64,000 nt of DNA from Sycobia sp. Sy_11 (Eukaryota; Arthropoda; Insecta; Hymenoptera; Epichrysomallidae): NCBI GenBank assembly GCA_018907035.1, contig JACCIC010000034.1:2594001-2658000 (forward strand), read 5' to 3'. The translations under genes were made by a program, and so were the position numbers. Under the pieces are notes generated by a model that was given only the letters and a program-made list of their open reading frames with translations, had not been told where the DNA came from and did no database searches. Of this stretch, positions 1 through 12,499 are shown one piece after another. Every line of letters begins with the position of its first letter. Position 1 is the first letter of the stretch.

Positions 1-204
1 AAGTATATAATAATCTCAACGTCTACCTACGTATTTCTGCAGCCATCGCTTGCGTAAATAGTAGCAGTAATATATATAGTACCACGAGTCTTAGAATAAT
101 ATCAATGGCGCTATTATAGAAAAAGTGAATTATTATTATCTAGAAATCACTATAAACATAGGGGGGTGGAGGAAAATTTAAAAAATGTTCGCGATCACTC
201 GCAC

Positions 205-205
<1 letters not shown>

Positions 206-254
<49 letters not shown>
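206..254. repeat. (CA)n microsatellite
   Basis: Near-perfect alternating AC tract of about 49 bp. Long CA/TG tracts can adopt Z-DNA and are usually length-polymorphic. No gene is visible around it. Confidence 0.97.
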
Positions 255-259
<5 letters not shown>

Positions 260-432
260 AGCGGAGCGTTAAGTAGTCCTCAAATTTTTCACCCGGGCGT
301 CATACGTATCTACCCGGCTCTCGATCAATCACGTGCCTATTCATCTCGAGAGCAGAGGGAAAGCATCGTCTCAAAACGATCGGAGCGCGTAAGCATCGGA
401 CCGCACGTTGGCCCCACCCCTATTCGTCTCTC

Positions 433-434
<2 letters not shown>

Positions 435-485
<51 letters not shown>

Positions 486-523
486 AGAGAGAGAGAGAGA
501 GAGGGGGGAGAGAGAGAGAGAGA
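435..523. repeat. Compound (TA)n-(GA)n microsatellite
   Basis: A TA tract (435-480) runs almost directly into a GA tract (484-523), which is interrupted by a short G run. On the minus strand this reads (CT)n followed by (TA)n. Open frames crossing it give Tyr-Ile and Ser-Leu runs and are not genes. Confidence 0.97.
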
Positions 524-713
524 CATATAGAGAAAGAGAACAAATTTCACGTATTTGTAAAACTGAAAATAGATCATTTTTCAAGGCGACCTCTTGGCGC
601 GTTTGCGCGCGCACCTTTCAAGCACACGCGGCGGTCCTCCGCCTCGGTCGCTTTTGTATGTATTTTAGGTCGGCGTGTTTAGCTATATAGCGCTCTTCAT
701 CACAGGCCTGCAG

Positions 714-716
<3 letters not shown>

Positions 717-771
<55 letters not shown>
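717..771. repeat. (TA)n microsatellite
   Basis: Uninterrupted AT tract of about 55 bp in a GC-richer block. It is self-complementary and so could extrude a cruciform. Confidence 0.97.
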
Positions 772-774
<3 letters not shown>

Positions 775-1076
775 GCGGTCTGAAAGCGCCTTGTTCTCTG
801 ATTACGCATGTATATATGCTTAAACACACACACGCGCACGCGCGTAGGTCGCTGAGCTGAGACAAGGTTTAATGCACGCCGATTTATACCATTAAGTGAC
901 GTGTAAATCCGACTTATTCGCACGCCACTCGACGATCGTCAGTCATTGTATATTCTCCTGAACGGAGTAGGATTTTAGAATATATGTCTAGAATTACGAC
1001 CATCGGTGTCACGCGCTGAGGCTTGCGCATTTAAAGTGCGGGACGTCCGCCTTCAATGCTACATTGCGCACCGATT

Positions 1077-1078
<2 letters not shown>

Positions 1079-1128
<50 letters not shown>
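1079..1128. repeat. (TA)n microsatellite
   Basis: Uninterrupted TA tract of 50 bp between GC-richer flanks. Confidence 0.97.
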
Positions 1129-1129
<1 letters not shown>

Positions 1130-1299
1130 TTTGCACATCGAGTTCGTCGTAGCTCGTTTTACCCCCCTCAAACTTTGTCTCGGTTCCTGTGCTGGATGGA
1201 ACTGCGATGGATATCGGTGACGAAATGAGGTAGCGGGCGGTAAGGGGGGTACGGAAGCGCGAGAACGGTTCAGCAAGGTCAAAGCTGCTTTTCATCGAT

Positions 1300-3600
1300 T
1301 TTAGTACCTATCAAGTCACACGTTTGTTAAGATCCTGATTGTATCTTTTATATAAGAGACTTAATTTCTGGCTTTATAGAAGCATCTGATTTTCATAGTG
1401 TTTTATGACTAAACTGGCGGGAGTAATAAGTTTGTGCCTTTTGTTTTAAATTTGTCAAGCGTGTATTACACGTATATAAAAGAATAATGTGTAATGAATT
1501 ACATGGAATATATAGCGATTTCTTCATCAGATTGGGTAATACATGATGATAAACTTTAAAGGAATGCCACACATATTGCGTACATAGAAAAAATTAGTTA
1601 AAACAAGTACTTCCTCTGTTCAATGCGCAAATTATACCATGCTTTTTGGATCGCTCAATAAAATGGAACAAAAGGGAGCCCAGCATCGATCTCTTCTTTT
1701 GAGTTTAATATAAATTCTGAACCCAAAGGGATAGAAAGATAAATTTGGCATGTAATTCGAGTAAGCTGCGAGTTGATTCTCTATATCAATCTCTATAAAC
1801 ATAGAAAAGTATCCCCGAAATGAGAGATGCGAAATGTTAAATGACGAAAAGCAAAGATAAAATATTTCTTAAGGGGAAATTATCGACAGCATAACATATT
1901 TCTTATCTTAATACATATTAACGTGATACAACAGTTAAAAATAAACAATTACCTTGAAGTTTTCATATGGTGTAAGCTCAAAACAAATTCCGATACAGCA
2001 TAGAATAGCGATTTATTTCAAATTCTCTTTCTTTCGATTTATTAATTTGGGTCAGAAGTTATGATATGCTCAAAAATAGAGGCTATTTATAGTTATGTCG
2101 TTTTCTTCTTCATTAGGATATGTAATTCTCTTCCGAGAAGCAAATTAAAAATAGAATGTCTTAAAATAATTAATGAGATTGTATGAATAACGAATTCACA
2201 GAGTCACATTAATTATTGCAAATAATTGAAAATTAGATTAATATGAGGAGTCGCTAAAATTGGAGGTTTATCTGTTCCATTTACTGCGATAATACTGTCA
2301 AACTAGTGAATATTTTGTCGGGCTTACAAGCTTCTTTGAACTAATAGAATTGTAATACAAGTAGCAGTAGACTACTCTTATTTAAAATTAGCTCCCATAT
2401 TAATTTCAATATAATCTGGAAATTATGAAATCCATAATTAATTTTTTTTAGTGAAGAACGAATCTAATTGTCTCGTTTACGAAAAGTTTTTGCATTTGCA
2501 AATTTTGACGGTTTGAGACGTTCCGTCTACTCTTCAGGGATAGGAAAAAATCTATAAATAAAATTCTAATAAAAAAGACCGATTCATAAGAAACTTAGTA
2601 TGAAATTGTTCATTTTCTTATTCTATCCCAAGAGCTTTATGAATGTTTTTTTATTTATTGATAAATAATTCTTGAAAATTTATATTACGAATATTTACTT
2701 TACGACTATGTAAAAGTTTTTACTACTATTCATTTGATATTCACCTGTAGTATGCGTTTATTATATGGCCTATAATTGTGTAAAAAGTATATGAGTTGTG
2801 AAAGTAGGTTAACAATATAGCATCATAGAGCAGTATAGATATGGAGTTGTGGACTCCCACAAAGAATGATTTTATTCGATGTACTCAATAATGAACGATA
2901 CCTAGAGCATAATTATAGAAACTATTGTTTCTGATCGAATGATATTACATTTTCAGAGAAATATAATAATATAAAATATCAATTTTTTAATATTATGAAA
3001 AAATTTTAACATTGAACAAAAGAAATTTATTGCCTCTATGGATCATTTTTCAGCTGTCGTCTGTTATTAAACTTAATTGAATTCTTTACACATAATAAAG
3101 TATCACGATATATAAAAGTAATAATTTGCTATTGACTTCAATATCTCTGCAATAGCAGTATATTCAATCAACTGAAATAATCGTTCAAAATCACTTTTCA
3201 GAAGCATTGACGAGCCGTTAAATTTATTATATTCGCAATGATCATTAATTAATTATTATCTAACAAATAATTAATATTACAAGCAGGACAGTGAAACCGC
3301 GTTCTCTCTTGAAAATATATTGCAGAAATCAAAGTCTTTTATGCATACGTATGAATTTCATTACGTCTTTGTACCATCGTTTCGGAATGAAAAAAACGAA
3401 AATCAAAGTGAAAGCAAAACCATCGCGCAAAATTATTGCTTTCGAGCGAATAAAATTGATTTAAAAGGTCGACAGATTTTTCAAGACTATACGAAGATAT
3501 ATGCATAGGAAGATACATCGTCCGGATAAAGAAAAAAGCCAATTGTTTCTAGTAAATATGCAGTATATAAGCGAGTTAAAATGATGTTCTTCTCTTGAAC
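1300..3600. other. AT-rich block, nothing recognised
   Basis: About 2.3 kb of AT-rich unique-looking DNA with frequent stops in all frames and no simple-repeat array. I see no gene, no inverted-repeat element and no RNA gene. Confidence 0.6.
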
Positions 3601-3609
3601 TGCTCCTAC

Positions 3610-3611
<2 letters not shown>

Positions 3612-3665
<54 letters not shown>
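3612..3665. repeat. (TA)n microsatellite
   Basis: Uninterrupted AT tract of 54 bp. Confidence 0.97.
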
Positions 3666-3668
<3 letters not shown>

Positions 3669-3803
3669 TTATCCTTTCATTACCGCCATTAAAAACTTTT
3701 TGAGCTCGAGGGTCTTTTGTTCGCGATTTCAAAGATTGCCATTCCCTCCTCCCACCCCTGCTCTTCACTTGTTCGCTCGCACTTTCTGTATGTTGCAATT
3801 TGT

Positions 3804-3805
<2 letters not shown>

Positions 3806-3853
<48 letters not shown>
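3806..3853. repeat. (TA)n microsatellite
   Basis: Uninterrupted AT tract of 48 bp, only 140 bp after the previous TA array. The 137-codon frame spanning both arrays is an artefact of the repeats. Confidence 0.97.
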
Positions 3854-3855
<2 letters not shown>

Positions 3856-4388
3856 TATAGTATTACGTATGCAATAAAGAATCATTTGGCATTTGCATGT
3901 TTTGCTTCATTCCTCTTTTACTTTTGGCTACTCGTGTGTACATATTTTACACGCGACTTATGTCGGCTTTACGAAACTAATATAATATACGCCTATTGCA
4001 TTCGCTAATTGCTCACACAAATTTATACGGCCTCTTATCCTATCGCATAATAACCTAATGAAAGCTGGCGTGCCCAAATGTGTGGGTGAGTAAGGCGTAT
4101 ATCAATACATGCAGCGTACAGGCTTTCGTTACTTAGAATCTTCTTCGACTGCTCGCGGTATATATATGTTTAAATTAGTTTTCTCACTGCTACATTGGCT
4201 TTCCGTAATACACTCGCGAGTTTTCCAAGGTGGGAATTAAGGGTATAGTTTTTACTAGATACTGATGGAATAATAACAGATCGTTTCGATTGTCTACCTT
4301 GGGAAAGTGGTGCAAGAACGGGTCAAGGGGAGTGCGGCGCGTCTGCACGCATAGATGTATGTGTATACCTACGCGTATAATTATGTAT

Positions 4389-4390
<2 letters not shown>

Positions 4391-4421
<31 letters not shown>
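4391..4421. repeat. (AC)n microsatellite
   Basis: Perfect AC tract of about 31 bp. Confidence 0.97.
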
Positions 4422-4424
<3 letters not shown>

Positions 4425-4705
4425 TAAATGCATATATAAATTACTGTTAAATGCTAATAAAATGTAGAACATCTCGGACGCAATGAGAACTGTTCCGCGG
4501 ATCAGGGCACCATTACACAAGGTCGTCGGTGGCAGAGTCGATCATTGCACGTTTGTGCAACTTGAATCTGTTATTTCCAAAGAGCTTTGGAAACGCTGCA
4601 TGCGCTGCTCCACGTATACTGTATATACGCGCACATTTATATATACGTATTATACACGGAGACTTGATCGAGTTGCTGTCGCGGCCGCGTGCTGTAGAAC
4701 GAGAG

Positions 4706-4708
<3 letters not shown>

Positions 4709-4742
<34 letters not shown>
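4709..4742. repeat. (AG)n microsatellite
   Basis: Perfect AG tract of about 34 bp, a potential GAGA-factor-type binding tract. No transcription unit is evident nearby. Confidence 0.97.
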
Positions 4743-4743
<1 letters not shown>

Positions 4744-4792
4744 ATCAGTTGTCGGTATCAGAATTACAACTAAATTAACTGCTTCTTTATAG

Positions 4793-4909
4793 GTATCTCC
4801 CTATAATGCCATCCAGGAAATACATAACAACAGTGCGGCGGTAGCGACAGCAGCAGCAGCAGCAGCAGCAGCAGTATCAATCCTCGCCAAGTTCATCGAT
4901 ACGGAATAA
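4793..4909 (+). CDS. Possible terminal exon with poly-Ala run, unknown
   Basis: The segment starts right after a pyrimidine-rich acceptor-like stretch ending TTCTTTATAG (the AG is 4791-4792). It stays open for 38 codons to TAA at 4907-4909. The (CAG)9 tract inside would encode eight Ala codons (GCA); the ends read VSPYNAIQEI and ILAKFIDTE. I do not recognise the protein. An open run of this length is common by chance, no upstream exon is identified and no polyadenylation signal was found. Treat it as a lead, not a gene. Confidence 0.15.
   Translation, partial: VSPYNAIQEIHNNSAAVATAAAAAAAAVSILAKFIDTE
4848..4874. repeat. (CAG)9 trinucleotide repeat
   Basis: Nine perfect CAG units. This is the only long GC-containing trinucleotide array I noticed; the other trinucleotide run is (TTA)n. 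It could encode Gln, Ala or Ser, depending on frame, if transcribed and translated. Confidence 0.97.
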
Positions 4910-4911
4910 TT

Positions 4912-4928
4912 TCTCTCTCTCTCACTCT

Positions 4929-4978
<50 letters not shown>
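4912..4978. repeat. Compound (CT)n-(TA)n microsatellite
   Basis: An imperfect CT tract (4912-4930) is followed directly by a TA tract (4932-4978). Confidence 0.97.
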
Positions 4979-4981
<3 letters not shown>

Positions 4982-6123
4982 ACTCAATCGAAGATCGAGC
5001 CTCCCCACTCACGATACGGCCGCCGCGAGGACAATATTTATGGACAGGAAGAAAAGACGCGGTCTCGATCGTATAATATATCACCGCGACGAGACGCTGC
5101 GCGCACGCTTCTCGGCAATAAGGGGGCGGAGAGGGAGGGGGTAGCACCGAGCGGAGCAGAAGCTGCATCTGAAGACGCCCGCGTCCGTGGAAAATACATA
5201 AGGGGACACGCGCGACCGATTTCCTAAAGGGCTGGTGCCGGCTGGTTACATTGTATCGCAAGTTTATACACCAGTCCTCGGTGCGCGTATAATGGACCGC
5301 AAAACCAACACTGTGATAGAGAGAGGGAGGCGGAAAGACAGAGCTCGAGAGAACGAGAGAGCCATGATATATAATAAGAAAGAACAGACGCTCTCGTTCA
5401 CGCCGGAGCATCTGTCCCTCGCGGTTTTATAAGGCCCGTTTTACCTGCTCGAGTCGGTACATGGTGCGCTCCTACACATCGTCCACGTCCTTTTTCGAGG
5501 GATTTTTTTCTTCCTCCCCACCCGAGCGCCGAGGTCTCGCGGACGCGTAACGAAATATTCTTAATAATCCCCCTTTCCCTTTTTCGAGTCGCCCTTCTCG
5601 ATGCAGCTCTCGATGCAGAGAAGCGGAGAAGAGAAGCACTGCGTACCGATGCAGTGGTCAAGGAGCGCACTCGATGTTGAAACGTCAACGCATTGGATGA
5701 AAATCGGCTTTCCGGCATATAAAAAGGCGGTGAGTAAGAGGGCTGGAGCTATGGAGGGGAAGGAGAGAGCGAAAGAAAGAGGGAGAGCACGCGCGCGTAC
5801 GGTCTGTGCACGTATATGTCCTATACACGTATAAGAGATCGTTATTATGGAGATTAAGAGAGCGAGAAAAAGTTTTGAAAAAGCGTTGATATCGCGCGAG
5901 AATTATGTTTTTCCCGAGGTGACAACTCGAGGAGCCGGCGACCGGCGTTGGAGGAGAGATTTATTGGACAACTCCGGGACGGCTCCGTTCGGCAATAGCA
6001 AAGTTTCCGCCGACAGGGCGGTGGTAATTCGTAAATTATTGGACCGCCGGCGCGCAGCACGCGCACCCCCACGCGCGGCTGCTCCCCTGCGTCAAAGGGC
6101 CCGCTTTTCGACAAACAGATTTT

Positions 6124-6128
<5 letters not shown>

Positions 6129-6176
<48 letters not shown>
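6129..6176. repeat. (TA)n microsatellite
   Basis: Uninterrupted TA tract of 48 bp at the boundary between a GC-richer block and an AT-rich block. Confidence 0.97.
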
Positions 6177-6179
<3 letters not shown>

Positions 6180-6189
6180 GCACATTATG

Positions 6190-7860
6190 CTTAAGCGAAC
6201 GATTTTATTCCTTTTGTTTCCGAGCTTTAGGGATTTAGCGCCGGATTTGGGGTCGAGAGAAATTTATTGGGTCCGGGGAGGTATGTTCGAGAAATTAAAT
6301 TTGTCGTGTATGCGCTTGCGCGATGGTGATATTTTTTCTCGTTTCGCAATCGAATTCGTAATAATTTTAACTATTGACAAACAAAAAAGTTTTTATTGCT
6401 TGATTTTTATATACAAGTATTATATAGTATAATTTTTCAATTATCACAAATATTTTATATTTTTAAATTGTCTTTTCGAAATATTTCTGAAAATAAAATT
6501 TTTATAATGTTATTGCGTTTGATAATTATTATATTAATTTATCGTCTCAATACATATTTCAATGAAATCAAAATTTTTAAACTAAAGTTCCTCTTGACTA
6601 GTTTACTCTTATAAAAATATTATTTTTAATTGTTATTCATATTTTATTTTTTCGCTTTATTATTTAATATAAATCAATTAAAATTAACAAAAAATGTTCG
6701 GTAAAATTTTCATATTTGAACGTGTTTAGACCTCCGTAAGTAATTCATTTTTTTTATAAGTCATTGCATTATAATAATCTATGTTAAACAAAAAATTTGA
6801 GATTAACCGCAATATTGTTCTACTTAATTTGTAATTACGTTGAGCCTAATAAACTTTTTGGAATTTTACAAATGGATTTTTTTATTAAATAAGAATGTAT
6901 TTGCGATATTGTGCTGGGTACCATGGTCGCTTCTTTACAAAAGTGATATATGCAATTCAAATGCAAATAACAAATTTCCTGATTACTTTTCAATTGCAAC
7001 CTAAACGACTCATTTGCAACATGTAAAATCATATAAAAGAATCTGGGGTGAAACCATGGAATTCAATCGGTTGTATAATTACATAAGTTGCTTTTATACA
7101 ACATGCGTAACGGATTCGTGTCGTATAATATATTTACTGAACCTATAGATTTCCTAGTATAATTAATAAATCAGAAACGTAAACATTTAAACAAATTTCT
7201 CAATTAATTTCAAATCAAAGTAGTTTTCATATTACCAGTTACATGCGCGACCTTCGAGGACTGATAAGGGAATGTATGAAAAGGAAATGAGAATATTTTG
7301 AACATTAAGAATCCCTCTCTTTCCCATATAAGACATTTTAAATACTTTACTGTACAAGTCTCTGTAAAAAGAAATCTTGACCTCATCTTCCCCATTAATG
7401 GTCTTCTTTAATTTTGGAACGACCGATAAATCGCAAAATCAGTTTAGTTTATTACCGGAAAATAAAAAAGCAGTATAAAATGTCATATAATCTGAAGCAT
7501 TACTTAGTCATGGCGTTAACAAAACCTTATAAGTTTTCATGTTTTTCCATAAAAATAATTTTCGAAGTAAAAAAGATATCGGTCGTATAATTATTTCGGA
7601 CGAAATCGAGATATCCGATATTCTATAGTAAAAAGAAGATTTGGAAGATTAAAAGTGGGAACCGAACGCAGTTCAGAAAAATTATAATTTTTTTGATGAA
7701 AAAAAGAGTTTAGTTCACAGTTCGACTCATCAAACCTGACCAAACTATGTAGAAGGAAGACGCGAAGACCAGATTTAAGATACTACCTTATGTTTTGTTA
7801 CTCTTTTCTATTAGTGATTCACTCGGACTAGATCAGATTTTAAGTCGACTGTAATGACGA
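6190..7860. other. AT-rich block, nothing recognised
   Basis: About 1.7 kb of AT-rich DNA with no arrays. The short open frames are low-complexity Ile/Leu/Lys/Phe text typical of AT-rich non-coding sequence. Confidence 0.6.
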
Positions 7861-7863
7861 TCG

Positions 7864-7925
<62 letters not shown>
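7864..7925. repeat. (TA)n microsatellite, one interruption
   Basis: A TA tract of about 62 bp with one inserted A near 7873. It is one of the few long TA arrays set in AT-rich flanks. Confidence 0.95.
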
Positions 7926-7929
<4 letters not shown>

Positions 7930-8451
7930 TGCCCAAATATATTCTCTATAGCAGCTCAGACATTTCTTTTATATCTGAAATTTCACCTTGGAGTTATCGG
8001 AGTAAGCACAATTCAATTTACATGTAAATAACAAAATTTCAATCGATTATGACTTTCGTTTGAACTTGAAAAAATTACTTACATTTCTGAATTTTGTATA
8101 TGTAACACTATAATTAATTTTCAAAAAATCCAATAAGTATTATGAAAAAAAATTTATACCATTAAAATACTTTTGCAGTCTATCGATCGTTTAAAGTTCG
8201 ATCTTTTACTGTTATTTTTTTTCTCGTTTTTGTTATTCGCATACCTTCGTTGCACCTCGCCAAGTGTCCCGGATAATTGCGCTCCGTACGCGCGAATCTT
8301 GGCAGCGTTTATACAACGGATTATTTGCATACAAGAGGTGCCTTTTAGGAATTGAGTAGTTAGTGTTGTCGGGCCGCGCTCCTGCGCCACTATCTTATAT
8401 TAATATCTGGAAAAATGATTTGCGTGTAGATTTTTATCCTGCAGTTCCGCA

Positions 8452-8455
<4 letters not shown>

Positions 8456-8499
<44 letters not shown>
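8456..8499. repeat. (GA)n microsatellite
   Basis: Near-perfect GA tract of 44 bp, 62 bp upstream of a TA array. Confidence 0.97.
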
Positions 8500-8500
<1 letters not shown>

Positions 8501-8557
8501 GGAGGGCCATAAATGCGGGACAAAACGAATGGGCTCATCCTATACGGATATAAGCAG

Positions 8558-8560
<3 letters not shown>

Positions 8561-8606
<46 letters not shown>
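8561..8606. repeat. (AT)n microsatellite
   Basis: Uninterrupted AT tract of 46 bp. Confidence 0.97.
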
Positions 8607-8608
<2 letters not shown>

Positions 8609-9626
8609 GTCACAAACACCGTAATTTTTCACCGTTGGTGAGAGCGAGCAAGTGAGCGAGTGAGGGAGAGAGCGGAGAGGGGTGTGGGAGAATCGCAGGG
8701 CGAGGGGACGGCAGGGAGAGATAACATACCGATTCCAAATTGGTACTTTGCCAAGGCAAACAACTGCCTATAACCGACGAATTAAACGATGCCTTGGTAT
8801 TAGCGGGCAGCCCGCTATTTTATTTTTACAAATAATATAAGCTCTGCTTTTTCGTGCCCGGCCGCGGGGCTTCTCATTCTCAGCCTTTGAGTATTAATAT
8901 TTTTTTGTTACTCGAGTCAGTCCGGCCTTACTTTCATGATGTATATTCCATATGTAAAATTATATATTTCATGTACTGTTGACCTTTATATACAAGTCTA
9001 TAATATATGATGAGCAGAAATTTATACAGTTTTGTATTTATAGACATTTTTGTTCAACCAACACATTAGTGTAGCTTCTGGCGGTTGACATTTTATATTC
9101 GAGTTATCGTATCAAGCATTATTGACTAGCTGATATTGAAGGCTTTTATTCTACTATCAAAATATGTTCAAACTTCATTACTGTTATTTTTATAATTCTT
9201 TTTCCTTGCGGATACATATAGTCTAGCATAGATCGTCTGCTTATTCTTGCTTGTGCCGACAAACTTTAGTCGTTGTTCATTATCCATTACAAAAATTAAT
9301 ATTCGGATAATTGCAATTCTATTGCAATATATCAAAATTATATTCTAAAAGTGAGTATAAACATTTAATTCGTGTATCCGACAAAATTTATATCAATGTT
9401 TTATATATATATCAATAGTCTAGGAATTTAATTATTGCGCAGCTCGAAGAGAAATAAGTCAAATCATTGCGACAGACCTCATAACAATCGCATCACCGAG
9501 GAGCGTATGAAGTTCCATAGCCTTATAAGAAAGTGACTATCAATGCTAATCTATAATAATAATGCTGTGGATCTGAGCAAGGTCTCTGAAAAATTTTCTT
9601 TCACAAGAATATTTACTTAATTAATA

Positions 9627-9628
<2 letters not shown>

Positions 9629-9678
<50 letters not shown>
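9629..9678. repeat. (TA)n microsatellite
   Basis: Uninterrupted TA tract of 50 bp. Confidence 0.97.
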
Positions 9679-9681
<3 letters not shown>

Positions 9682-9944
9682 GATATAGCCGGATCAGTTA
9701 GCGAATCATTATAATACCGTCTGGCTGTTCCGACTTCTACACGTTTATCGGATCTCCGTAAACGTCCTGGTTCTCTCGTTCTATTTTGCTCCCTTATATT
9801 TTGCCGCGCACACGTGGAGTGCCCGCGCACTGCCACACCGCGAGATCGACCAGGCATTGATTTCCGTTATAATACGATATTCGGGCAAAAGTGTCCTGCA
9901 GTCTGGCCCTGCGCACGTTTTCCACCGTGCCACGCTAGCTTCGC

Positions 9945-9945
<1 letters not shown>

Positions 9946-9995
<50 letters not shown>
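9946..9995. repeat. (TA)n microsatellite
   Basis: Uninterrupted TA tract of 50 bp, 267 bp after the previous one and of equal length. Confidence 0.97.
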
Positions 9996-9996
<1 letters not shown>

Positions 9997-10171
9997 CTTC
10001 CTTCCGCCCCATTAACTAAATCCTCTTAAATAAGCCGAAAGCTATATCCCCTGGCGGCGCTTTTTCCCAGATCGGGTATACCTATGCGCTATATTCATGC
10101 GTCTCCCACTGGCGGTCTAGACCTGCACGCAGTAAATATATAGGGAAAAAGCTAAGTGGTTGTTTTTATTT

Positions 10172-10173
<2 letters not shown>

Positions 10174-10211
<38 letters not shown>
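10174..10211. repeat. (CT)n microsatellite
   Basis: Near-perfect CT tract of 38 bp. Confidence 0.97.
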
Positions 10212-10214
<3 letters not shown>

Positions 10215-10389
10215 CCTTTCTCTCATCTGGCCTGTCTCTCGCTCGTTTGTTGCGATCGTTTTTACGATAATTGTTGCCACCGAGGGGGAGGATTGCTGGG
10301 GGATAGGGGACCGCGAGACACTAATCAGTATAGCAAGAAGGGAGAAAATACTGCTGTTGTGGTTTTGATGCTCTCTCTATTTCTATCTG

Positions 10390-10423
<34 letters not shown>
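10390..10423. repeat. Compound (CT)n-(CA)n microsatellite
   Basis: A CT tract (10390-10409) passes directly into a CA tract (10409-10423). Confidence 0.96.
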
Positions 10424-10529
10424 TGTTCTTCATTCCGTTGTTCCTATTTATGGGTATCATCACTCTAAGATCCCCCAACTCGCTTTTTGCCGACCTTCCA
10501 CCTTGCTTGAAAATTTCCACTTACATAGG

Positions 10530-10586
10530 TAGAGAGAGAGAACGAGAGAGCGAGAGAGCAAGAGAGAAAGACAGAGAGAGAAAGAC
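10530..10586. repeat. Imperfect (GA)n purine tract
   Basis: An almost pure purine tract with scattered C interruptions. Homopurine tracts of this type can form triplex DNA. Confidence 0.9.
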
Positions 10587-12008
10587 AACGACGCAGGAAA
10601 ACAGAAAAAGGGCCGCGTCCCATAAATTCATGAGGCAGTGCTTGCGGCCTTGCACGGTACCGTCACTATTTCTATATATATCGACGTGCAGCTACATGGG
10701 TGCGTGTGAAAATAAGTTTGGACCTTTTGGAATTCGGATGTCACGGGTGCAGATAGAGGGGGTTGACGGCAGCTTGAAATTCGATTCAAATATTATGCGT
10801 TCCGGGGTGAATAACAATTAGACACCTTTTTCCCCACGCTTCGTGACCTTTTCCCGTTTCTTATATATATATTATCAGACAGATTTAATTGTCAAAGCAG
10901 TGGATTAGAGCCGCTTGTGTTTTATTTTGATCTACATCTTATATACAGTAGTATATTTTAGACGATGGCTTTTCTTCGAACGATAAATTTTTGTTTTTCT
11001 AGATATTCCTTACTCTGTGCCCAGAACAACGTGGAAGGTGTAAAAAAATTTACAGGTTGCCATGGAATACACTAGCGGGGGATAATATATTAGGAGGCCG
11101 GGGCATGGTATCAACCCTCTTTTTCTCATTCGAACTCGCGCTATTAAAAGGGTGGAATAGGATCGTGAAACGGGAGCTGAGAATTTCGGCCCCGGGCGCA
11201 CTTTGTGTATTTATGTGCCCCGGTTTTACGTTTTTTTTTGGTCTCCTGCCCCCGATTCAGGAAAGAAGCAAGGAAGGAAAAAATCTAGAAAAGAAATCAA
11301 CTGCGTGTCAAAGAATAACTTACGGCATTAACAAAAGAAAAAACACTCCTGTCTCCGTTATATACAGAAACCGTCATTATTTCTGCCATATTTACGACTC
11401 TGGCGGAAAAAGTATTTTCTCACGTGCCCCTCCCTCCCCGCTTTTTCTCTTTCTTGCCCTTCATCTGTCGCGCTCTCTCTCTCTTCCTCTGCCTCCCACG
11501 CTCTGTTCATTCTTCTTCGACCGAGCGTATATTTTCCTCGTTACCGTTCCGGATGATTGAGAAGGAGAGGTCGAACCGGGCGGAAGGAATAAGAAATCCG
11601 AATCATCCAAGGGTTTTTTTTCAATCCACGCACCACGATCCATGGAAGCAAATTTTTCTTGCGTGTATAAAGGGCTGCGACGCACGCCCGCGCGCACTCA
11701 TACACGTATGATCAGGGGCGCCGATTTTGATCTCCCTCCTTTTTCAGCGCCCCCATTCCTCCCCCTCGCGGCCAGTCGTCGCTTTATTTTTCTCGAAACG
11801 AAAAGAGTGGAGCGGGACTACTTCGTGGTACAAATGGACCATTAAAATTGCTTGCTTCGAGCACGGCTCTTATGGCGCGCGCGCCTGCATGCATGTGCAT
11901 ACATTTTGTGCGTGTGTTCGAGCTGATCGACTCGTGGTTATAAAGGAGCTTTTCTCGATTGCGTGATTTGAACTACAAGAGCTCGTGCGCAGTAAGAGAG
12001 GGAGAGAA

Positions 12009-12031
12009 AGAGAGAGAGAGAGAGAGAGAGA
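12009..12031. repeat. (AG)n microsatellite
   Basis: Perfect AG tract of 23 bp within a longer purine-rich stretch from about 11995. Confidence 0.95.
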
Positions 12032-12499
12032 TGCTATGCAGCACACGTTGGCCCTGTTCGGTCCCATGCCGACCGAGAGAGAGGGCGATGGAAATTCGAA
12101 AGAAATAGGGTGGCACGCATCGCTAGATCTCTCCCCTGTGCTCTCGACGAGACCTGTATGCAGAAGGGTTCGCACGGACCTATCGCTGGGAGCCGCTTTC
12201 CGCACCCCCTCCCATTGCCACTCTCGCCGTACGTCATGAACGTGCGTGTAGAAGCATCGCTGCTATATATATAACTCACGTGAAAAAAATCACGATACAC
12301 TTCGGGAAGTGCATAGCTCACCTTGAACAGTTGCGGCACCACGCAAAATTACACAATTTTGTATTGCTTGCTTTTCATTCGCCTTGCTCTTTTTACGTGC
12401 TTTTTCTCAACACGCAGCGTAGTGCTTACGTGTATATGCGCATATGCGTTTGTACATGCATTTCTCAAATCTTGATAAGATAAATTTATGTAACATACT

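Larger units (their letters stand above)
1..1300. other. GC-richer block with arrays, no gene seen
   Basis: Mixed-composition DNA with CpG dinucleotides present at ordinary frequency and four dinucleotide arrays. The open frames here all run through repeats or lack any protein-like composition. I see no exon, RNA gene or promoter I would defend. Confidence 0.6.
3600..6190. other. GC-richer, array-rich block
   Basis: Six array loci lie in 2.6 kb. From about 5000 to 6120 the DNA is CpG-containing and partly purine-rich on the plus strand. A GTGAGTAAG donor-like site lies at 5730. No gene can be assigned with confidence. Confidence 0.55.
7926..9628. other. Mixed block, no gene seen
   Basis: AT-rich from 7930 to 8170 and from 8930 to 9620. 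A GC-richer centre (about 8250-8900) carries GA-type repeats and a small perfect GC hairpin (8802-8816). No exon or RNA gene is recognised. Confidence 0.55.

Noticed and set aside
7575..7625. Inverted ATATCGG/CCGATAT around a TCGGACGA-type centre
   Set aside because: The arms are only 7 bp with a loop of about 30 bases, which is expected by chance in AT-rich DNA.
8802..8816. Perfect AGCGGGC-A-GCCCGCT hairpin followed by T-rich DNA, resembling a bacterial terminator
   Set aside because: The window is eukaryotic with no operon upstream, and a single 7-bp stem is expected by chance in 64 kb.
11727..11966. Frame after the strong acceptor-like CTCCTTTTTCAG at about 11746
   Set aside because: There is no donor downstream, and two frames are equally open with neither protein-like.
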